Source: DASRVA01 sp050732935 (GTDB lineage: Bacteria > Gemmatimonadota > Gemmatimonadetes > JACCXV01 > JAHWKZ01). From it: a stretch of 10,988 nt of DNA. The notes under the pieces are model-generated. The model ran no database searches. It saw only the letters and a list, made by a program, of their open reading frames with translations, and had not been told where the DNA came from. Both the position numbers and the translations under genes were made by a program. The DNA lies in the NCBI GenBank assembly GCA_050732935.1, contig JBOHRW010000133.1:1-10988 (forward strand), in the 5' to 3' direction. Each line of letters begins with the position of its first letter. The first letter of the stretch is position 1. Below, piece by piece: positions 7,743 through 10,988 of this stretch.

Positions 7743-8071
7743 CGACCCACGTCGACGGACCGATCGCGCGATCCATGGAGCTGTTCGGGCTCGACGCCCA
7801 GCAACTCGCGGATGCGATCGGTTGCTCGACCAGCACCCTCAACCGCTGGCGCCGCGGCGACCAGCAGCCTTCCGGCCCGTATCTGGAGCGGCTCCAGCTC
7901 CTGGACGCCCTTCTCTACCAGGTCAACCAGACGCTCCGCTCGCGGCAGCGCGCCCGCGAATGGTTCGACACGCGGATCCCCGCGTTGGGGAACCACACGC
8001 CACGCGCAGTGTTCCTGGGCGGAAATCTGGCGCATCTGGTTGTCTACCTCCGCCAACACGACCGCTTGTGA
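7736..8071 (+). CDS. Small helix-turn-helix protein with MbcA/ParS-like C-terminus (orphan Xre-type antitoxin or regulator)
   Basis: This 111-residue, cytoplasmic, probably DNA-binding protein has a Cro/Xre-type helix-turn-helix at about residues 20-42 (QQLADAIGCSTSTLNRWRRG). A helical linker (about 49-70) follows. The C-terminal segment at about 73-107 (AREWFDTRIPALGNHTPRAV, then a Leu/Val-rich helix) fits the toxin-binding domain of the Xre/MbcA/ParS antitoxin family, whose pattern is a Trp, then LGxxTP, then a short helix. Those antitoxins normally pair with a RES-domain toxin, and none is next to it: upstream is the peptidase, downstream a non-coding element and dppD. It may be a solitary regulator of this operon or a relic of a toxin-antitoxin pair. 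It is short for the family and stops two bases before the inverted repeat, so a clipped C-terminus is possible. The ATG is set by the AGGAGG at 7723; an extension to 7238 lies inside the peptidase gene. Confidence 0.8.
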   Translation: MVATHVDGPIARSMELFGLDAQQLADAIGCSTSTLNRWRRGDQQPSGPYLERLQLLDALLYQVNQTLRSRQRAREWFDTRIPALGNHTPRAVFLGGNLAHLVVYLRQHDRL

Positions 8072-8116
8072 GCGGGCCGCTCAGGATGGCCAATATCTGC
8101 GTTGCCCTCCCTCAGC

Positions 8117-8151
8117 CGCCTTGCGGCGTACCTTTCGGTATGCCGCAGGCG
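8117..8151 (+). other. Central long hairpin of the inverted-repeat element
   Basis: CGCCTTGCGGCGTACC pairs with GGTATGCCGCAGGCG across a TTTC loop (8133-8136). Eleven consecutive pairs, including one G-T wobble (8128/8141), are followed by a single bulged T (8121) and four more GC pairs. No run of T follows, so it is not a classical rho-independent terminator. Confidence 0.8.
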
Positions 8152-8159
8152 TCTTCGCG

Positions 8160-8174
8160 ACCCGCTCCGCGGGT
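8160..8174 (+). other. Short second hairpin of the inverted-repeat element
   Basis: ACCCGC pairs with GCGGGT across a TCC loop, giving a six-pair GC-rich stem nine bases after the central hairpin. It lies within the 21-bp arms, so the element as RNA would form a closed outer stem with two inner stems. Confidence 0.65.
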
Positions 8175-8231
8175 GCCCCGGCGCCTTGATCTTGGCCATC
8201 CTGAGCGGCCCGGCAACTTTACCGCGGTGTC

Positions 8232-9200
8232 ATGACCCAGCCGCTTCTCCAAGTCGAGGATCTCAAGACCTGGTTCCATACCGACGAGGGGACGGCCAGG
8301 GCCGTCGACGGCGTGTCGTTCGAGATCGCCGAGCAGGAGACGCTGGGGATCGTCGGCGAATCGGGATGCGGGAAGTCGGTTACCGCCCTCTCCATCCTGC
8401 GGCTGATCCCGGATCCGCCCGGCCGGATCGAGGGCGGCAAGGTGGTGTTCCAGAACCGCGACCTGCTGTCGATCTCCGAGAAGGAGATGCGTCGCATCCG
8501 CGGCAACGAGATCGCGATGATCTTCCAGGAGCCGATGACGTCGCTGAACCCGGTCTACACGGTGGGGGAGCAGATCGGCGAGGTGCTGCGGCTGCACCGC
8601 GACCTGTCGCGTGGCGAGGCGGAGGAACGGTCGATCGAGATGCTGCGCCGCGTGCGGATCCCCGACCCCGAGCAGCGGGTCGAGGAGTATCCCCATCAGC
8701 TCTCGGGCGGGCAGCGCCAGCGGGTCATGATCGCGATGGCGCTGGCCTGCGATCCGGCGCTCCTGATCGCCGACGAGCCGACGACCGCGCTCGACGTCAC
8801 CGTCCAGGCGCAGATCCTCGACCTCCTCCTGCAGCTCCAGGAGGAGTTCGGGATGGCGATCATGCTGATCACCCATGATCTGGGGGTGATCGCCGAGACG
8901 GCGCACCGCGTGGTGGTCATGTACGCGGGGATCGTGGCCGAGACGGGGACCGTGGAGCAGATCTTCGACGGTCCCAACCACCCCTACACCGAGGGGCTCA
9001 AGGCGGCGATCCCGAAGCTCGGCGAGAAGGTCGAGCGACTGTCCACGATCCCCGGGACCGTACCCTCGCCGTACGAAGAGATCGTCGGCTGTCCCTTCCA
9101 GAACCGTTGCCCCTACGTGATGGACATCTGCCGGCGGGAGTTTCCGGAGCTGTACCGGCTGGGACCGGGCCACGAGGCACGCTGCTTCCTCTATGACTGA
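8232..9200 (+). CDS. dppD: DppD/OppD-like peptide ABC transporter ATPase
   Basis: This is one of the two cytoplasmic ATPases powering peptide import, 322 residues, normal for DppD. Visible motifs are Walker A GESGCGKS (42-49), Q-loop Gln99 in IFQEPMTSLNP, signature LSGGQRQ (157-163), Walker B LLIADE (177-182), D-loop ALD (186-188) and switch His215. The C-terminal oligopeptide/dipeptide extension has HPY at 250-252 and four cysteines (Cys287, 293, 300, 318) spaced CX5CX6CX17C. In mycobacterial OppD such cysteines bind a [4Fe-4S] cluster. The ATG follows the inverted-repeat element by 19 bases with no clear Shine-Dalgarno, so the element could influence its translation. It probably forms a heterodimer with DppF, whose start overlaps its last codons by eight bases. 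Confidence 0.95.
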   Translation: MTQPLLQVEDLKTWFHTDEGTARAVDGVSFEIAEQETLGIVGESGCGKSVTALSILRLIPDPPGRIEGGKVVFQNRDLLSISEKEMRRIRGNEIAMIFQEPMTSLNPVYTVGEQIGEVLRLHRDLSRGEAEERSIEMLRRVRIPDPEQRVEEYPHQLSGGQRQRVMIAMALACDPALLIADEPTTALDVTVQAQILDLLLQLQEEFGMAIMLITHDLGVIAETAHRVVVMYAGIVAETGTVEQIFDGPNHPYTEGLKAAIPKLGEKVERLSTIPGTVPSPYEEIVGCPFQNRCPYVMDICRREFPELYRLGPGHEARCFLYD

Positions 9201-10197
9201 CCGCCGCGCCAACGGCCATCCGGCGGCGAGCCGGGGCAACGCGCTCCTCGTCGTGCGGGACCTCGAGAAGTACTTCCCGATCAAACGGGGCTTCTGGTCG
9301 CGCACGGTGGGTCACGTGCGGGCGGTGGACGGGATCTCGTTCGACATCCTGCCAGGCGAGGTGCTGGGTCTGGTGGGTGAGTCGGGCTGCGGCAAGACGA
9401 CGGCCGGCCGCTGCATCCTGCGGCTGATCGAGCCTACCGAGGGCGAAGTCGAGTTCGATGGACGGAACGTCCTCGAGCTGGACCGGGGAGATCTGCGCCG
9501 TCTGCGGGCCGAGATGCAGATCATCTTCCAGGACCCGTACTCGAGCCTGAACCCCCGCCTCACGGTCGGATCGATGCTGAGCGAGGCGCTCCGGATCCAT
9601 GGCGTCGCCGAGGGCGAGGCTGTCCGGGGGCGCGTGCGGGAGCTCCTCGAGGTCGTCGGGCTCGCCCCCGCGCACGCGGCGCGCTACCCGCACGAGTTCT
9701 CGGGCGGTCAGCGCCAGCGGATCGGAATCGCGCGGGCCCTCTCGGTGAATCCCCGCTTCATCGTCTGCGACGAGCCCGTCTCGGCGCTCGATGTGTCGGT
9801 CCAGGCCCAGGTCATCAACCTGCTCCAGGACCTGCAGCGGGAGTACGATCTGACGTTCCTGTTCATCGCCCACGACCTGGCGGTCGTGGAGCACATCTCC
9901 GACCGGGTGGCGGTCATGTATCTGGGGAGGCTCATGGAGCTGGCCGACGCGGAGGAGCTGTACCGGAACCCACTCCATCCCTACACGCGGGCCCTTCTGT
10001 CCTCGATCCCGGTTCCGGAGCCGCGGGCCAAGCGAGAGCGAATCGTCCTGGAGGGCGACGTCCCGAGCCCGGCCCATCCGCCGTCCGGCTGCCCGTTCCA
10101 TCCGCGGTGTCCGATCGCCACCGCCGAGTGCGCCGAGGTCACGCCCGAGTTCCGCGACGTGGGCGGGGGGCATTTCGTCGCCTGCATCAAGGTGTGA
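9193..10197 (+). CDS. dppF: DppF/OppF-like peptide ABC transporter ATPase
   Basis: This partner ATPase has 334 residues. After a short polar N-terminus, LLVVRDLEKYFPIKRG is the typical DppF/OppF opening. Motifs are Walker A GESGCGKT (62-69), Q-loop Gln113 in IFQDPYSSLNP, signature FSGGQRQR (169-176), Walker B FIVCDE (189-194), D-loop ALD (198-200) and switch His227. HPY is at 262-264. Four C-terminal cysteines (Cys300, 306, 313, 331) repeat exactly the CX5CX6CX17C spacing of DppD. Both ATPases have complete catalytic motifs, so both nucleotide sites should be competent. The start overlaps dppD by eight bases, indicating translational coupling. It is the last gene of the transport locus; no T-rich terminator hairpin follows before the next promoter. 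Confidence 0.95.
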   Translation: MTDRRANGHPAASRGNALLVVRDLEKYFPIKRGFWSRTVGHVRAVDGISFDILPGEVLGLVGESGCGKTTAGRCILRLIEPTEGEVEFDGRNVLELDRGDLRRLRAEMQIIFQDPYSSLNPRLTVGSMLSEALRIHGVAEGEAVRGRVRELLEVVGLAPAHAARYPHEFSGGQRQRIGIARALSVNPRFIVCDEPVSALDVSVQAQVINLLQDLQREYDLTFLFIAHDLAVVEHISDRVAVMYLGRLMELADAEELYRNPLHPYTRALLSSIPVPEPRAKRERIVLEGDVPSPAHPPSGCPFHPRCPIATAECAEVTPEFRDVGGGHFVACIKV

Positions 10198-10204
10198 GGT
10201 GGTC

Positions 10205-10234
10205 TTGACGCCCGTTCGCGGGCCCTGCTAATCT
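10205..10234 (+). promoter_or_regulatory. Sigma70-type promoter for the ExbB/TolQ-like gene
   Basis: TTGACG (-35, 10205-10210) and TAATCT (-10, 10229-10234) are 18 bases apart, with an extended -10 TG at 10226-10227. Transcription would begin near 10241, leaving a leader of about 56 bases. The -35 starts seven bases after the dppF stop, so the next gene has its own promoter. A small inverted repeat, GCCCG-TTCG-CGGGC (10210-10223), fills part of the spacer. Confidence 0.7.
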
Positions 10235-10284
10235 ACGAATCTCACTCGACACGCCATGACGTTCCGAACTTCGAACCCTGCCGC

Positions 10285-10290
10285 GGGAGG
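10285..10290 (+). promoter_or_regulatory. Ribosome binding site deciding a TTG start
   Basis: GGGAGG lies six bases before TTG 10297. The spacing favours TTG over the later in-frame GTG 10312 or ATG 10342, which would remove residues just before or within the first membrane helix. Confidence 0.7.
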
Positions 10291-10296
10291 CCCCCT

Positions 10297-10938
10297 TTGA
10301 TAGAAAGATCGGTGCAGTTCTTCCAAGACGGAGGGATCTTCATGTGGCCTCTCCTCGCCTGCGCGATCCTCGGCCTCATCATCATCGTCTGGAAGTTCTT
10401 CTCCTTGACCTCGACCAGCTCCAAAACGCGGGCCCTCCTCCAGGACGTCGATGGGCTGATCGCAAACCAGCGGTTGGACGAGGCCAAGGCGCGCTGCCGC
10501 GATAGCGACACCCCGGTGGCCCAGATCCTGCTGGCGGGTCTCGACAAGCACCAGGAGGGAACCGAGCGCGTCCTGACGGCGATCGAGAACGAGGGGATGA
10601 TCCAGATGTCGCGCCTCGAGAGCGGGCTCGTCTGGCTGGCCACGATCGCCAACGTGGCCCCGCTGCTCGGCTTCCTCGGGACGGTGGCCGGCATGATCAT
10701 CGCCTTCGGCGCGATCGAGCTGGCCGGCGAGGTGGACGCCACGCTGGTCGCCGGCGGCATCAAGGTCGCCCTGATCACCACGGCATCCGGGCTCACCATC
10801 GCGATCCCGGTCAACATCGCGCACAATTACTTCGTGTCCAAGATCGACTCGATGGTCATCGAGATGGAGGAGACCTCGCAGAATCTGGTCGAGACGCTCC
10901 ACGAGATGGGTCGCGAGCCGGTGCAGACGCGGGCCTGA
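10297..10938 (+). CDS. MotA/TolQ/ExbB-family proton channel protein
   Basis: This 213-residue inner-membrane protein uses proton flow to energise outer-membrane or envelope processes with an ExbD/TolR partner. Its layout is the family's: one helix at about residues 14-34, a long cytoplasmic loop, then two helices at about 113-137 and 152-175. Signature segments are IANVAPLLGFLGTVAGMIIAF (118-137 core) and GGIKVALITTASGLTIAIP (153-171), with the conserved Thr161/Thr162 and Pro171. A charged cytoplasmic helical tail follows. The next gene, three bases downstream, looks like exbD/tolR, which supports the ExbB/TolQ side of the family rather than MotA. Whether it serves TonB-type uptake or Tol-Pal cannot be told, because tonB, tolA or tolB are not in view. 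It has its own promoter and a TTG start. Confidence 0.92.
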   Translation: MIERSVQFFQDGGIFMWPLLACAILGLIIIVWKFFSLTSTSSKTRALLQDVDGLIANQRLDEAKARCRDSDTPVAQILLAGLDKHQEGTERVLTAIENEGMIQMSRLESGLVWLATIANVAPLLGFLGTVAGMIIAFGAIELAGEVDATLVAGGIKVALITTASGLTIAIPVNIAHNYFVSKIDSMVIEMEETSQNLVETLHEMGREPVQTRA

Positions 10939-10941
10939 TCG

Positions 10942-10988
10942 ATGGCGAAGCTGCTGAAGCGAAAGAGCCGGGTGTCCGACGAGATCCC
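10942..10988 (+). CDS. Start of an ExbD/TolR-like biopolymer transport protein, 3'-truncated
   Basis: An ATG three bases after the ExbB-like stop opens 15 codons, MAKLLKRKSRVSDEIP, before the window ends. A basic cytoplasmic N-terminus leading into an EIP segment just before the single membrane helix is typical of ExbD/TolR proteins, and this is the expected position for the partner of the upstream channel gene. No strong ribosome binding site is seen, so translation may be coupled. The call rests mostly on position plus these few residues. Confidence 0.65.
   Translation, partial: MAKLLKRKSRVSDEI

Larger units (their letters stand above)
8073..8212 (+). repeat. 140-bp structured non-coding element with 21-bp perfect inverted ends
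   Basis: Bases 8073-8093 (beginning CGGGCCGCTCAGGATGGCC) are the exact reverse complement of 8192-8212, and the pairing continues with one mismatch to 8097/8188. The arms enclose two further hairpins (8117-8151 and 8160-8174) and a GGCGCC palindrome (8180-8185). The whole can fold as a multi-branched cruciform or RNA. It starts two bases after the Xre-like stop and ends 19 bases before the dppD ATG. It has no convincing coding content, no T-tract as in an intrinsic terminator, and no obvious target-site duplication. The layout fits a small non-autonomous, MITE- or REP-like repeat, or a structured intercistronic RNA that sets dppD-dppF expression. Copies elsewhere in the genome cannot be seen from here. 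Confidence 0.8.

Noticed and set aside
8117..8174. The hairpins as a rho-independent terminator after the Xre-like gene
   Set aside because: The stems are strong, but no run of T follows either of them, so intrinsic termination is not supported.
8073..8212. The element as a CRISPR repeat or an insertion-sequence end
   Set aside because: There is only one inverted pair with no regularly spaced direct repeats, no transposase gene and no visible target-site duplication.
8102..8878. Plus-strand open frame through the inverted-repeat element into dppD
   Set aside because: It is out of frame with the well-supported dppD ATPase and its translation is Arg/Pro/Asp-rich with no motif.

Overview
This window is GC-rich bacterial DNA, with third codon positions almost always G or C. 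It comes from a double-membraned (Gram-negative type) organism: two lipoprotein binding proteins feed a peptide ABC transporter, and an ExbB/TolQ-type inner-membrane proton channel gene follows. Codon bias, GTG and TTG starts and the gene set would fit Gemmatimonadota or a similar high-GC diderm phylum, but no gene here decides the phylum.

Bases 1-10197 hold one tightly packed, plus-strand oligopeptide/dipeptide uptake locus. Two tandem paralogous family-5 substrate-binding lipoproteins come first (1-1611, truncated at its 5' end, and 1682-3349). They are followed by the DppB-like permease (3390-4373), a DppC-like permease with an extra N-terminal membrane module (4375-5574), a secreted M28 zinc peptidase of the glutamate carboxypeptidase II (PSMA) type (5571-7742), and a small Xre/MbcA-ParS-like protein (7736-8071). 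Then comes a 140-bp structured non-coding element with 21-bp perfect inverted ends (8073-8212), and the two ATPases DppD (8232-9200) and DppF (9193-10197). Most junctions overlap or are a few bases apart, which suggests co-transcription; the element is the one clear interruption. The inferred logic is that the lipoproteins capture peptides in the periplasm, the peptidase trims peptides outside the cytoplasm, and the BCDF complex imports the products.

Bases 10198-10988 start a separate unit. A sigma70-like promoter with an extended -10 begins seven bases after the dppF stop and drives an ExbB/TolQ/MotA-family gene (10297-10938), followed three bases later by the first codons of an ExbD/TolR-like partner that runs off the window.

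The items most worth a second look are the inverted-repeat element between the Xre-like gene and dppD, the orphan antitoxin-like protein inside a peptide-transport operon, the altered specificity pocket of the PSMA-like peptidase, and the fused N-terminal module of the DppC-like permease. The transporter itself is an ordinary family member. I see no tRNA, rRNA, CRISPR array or transposase gene.
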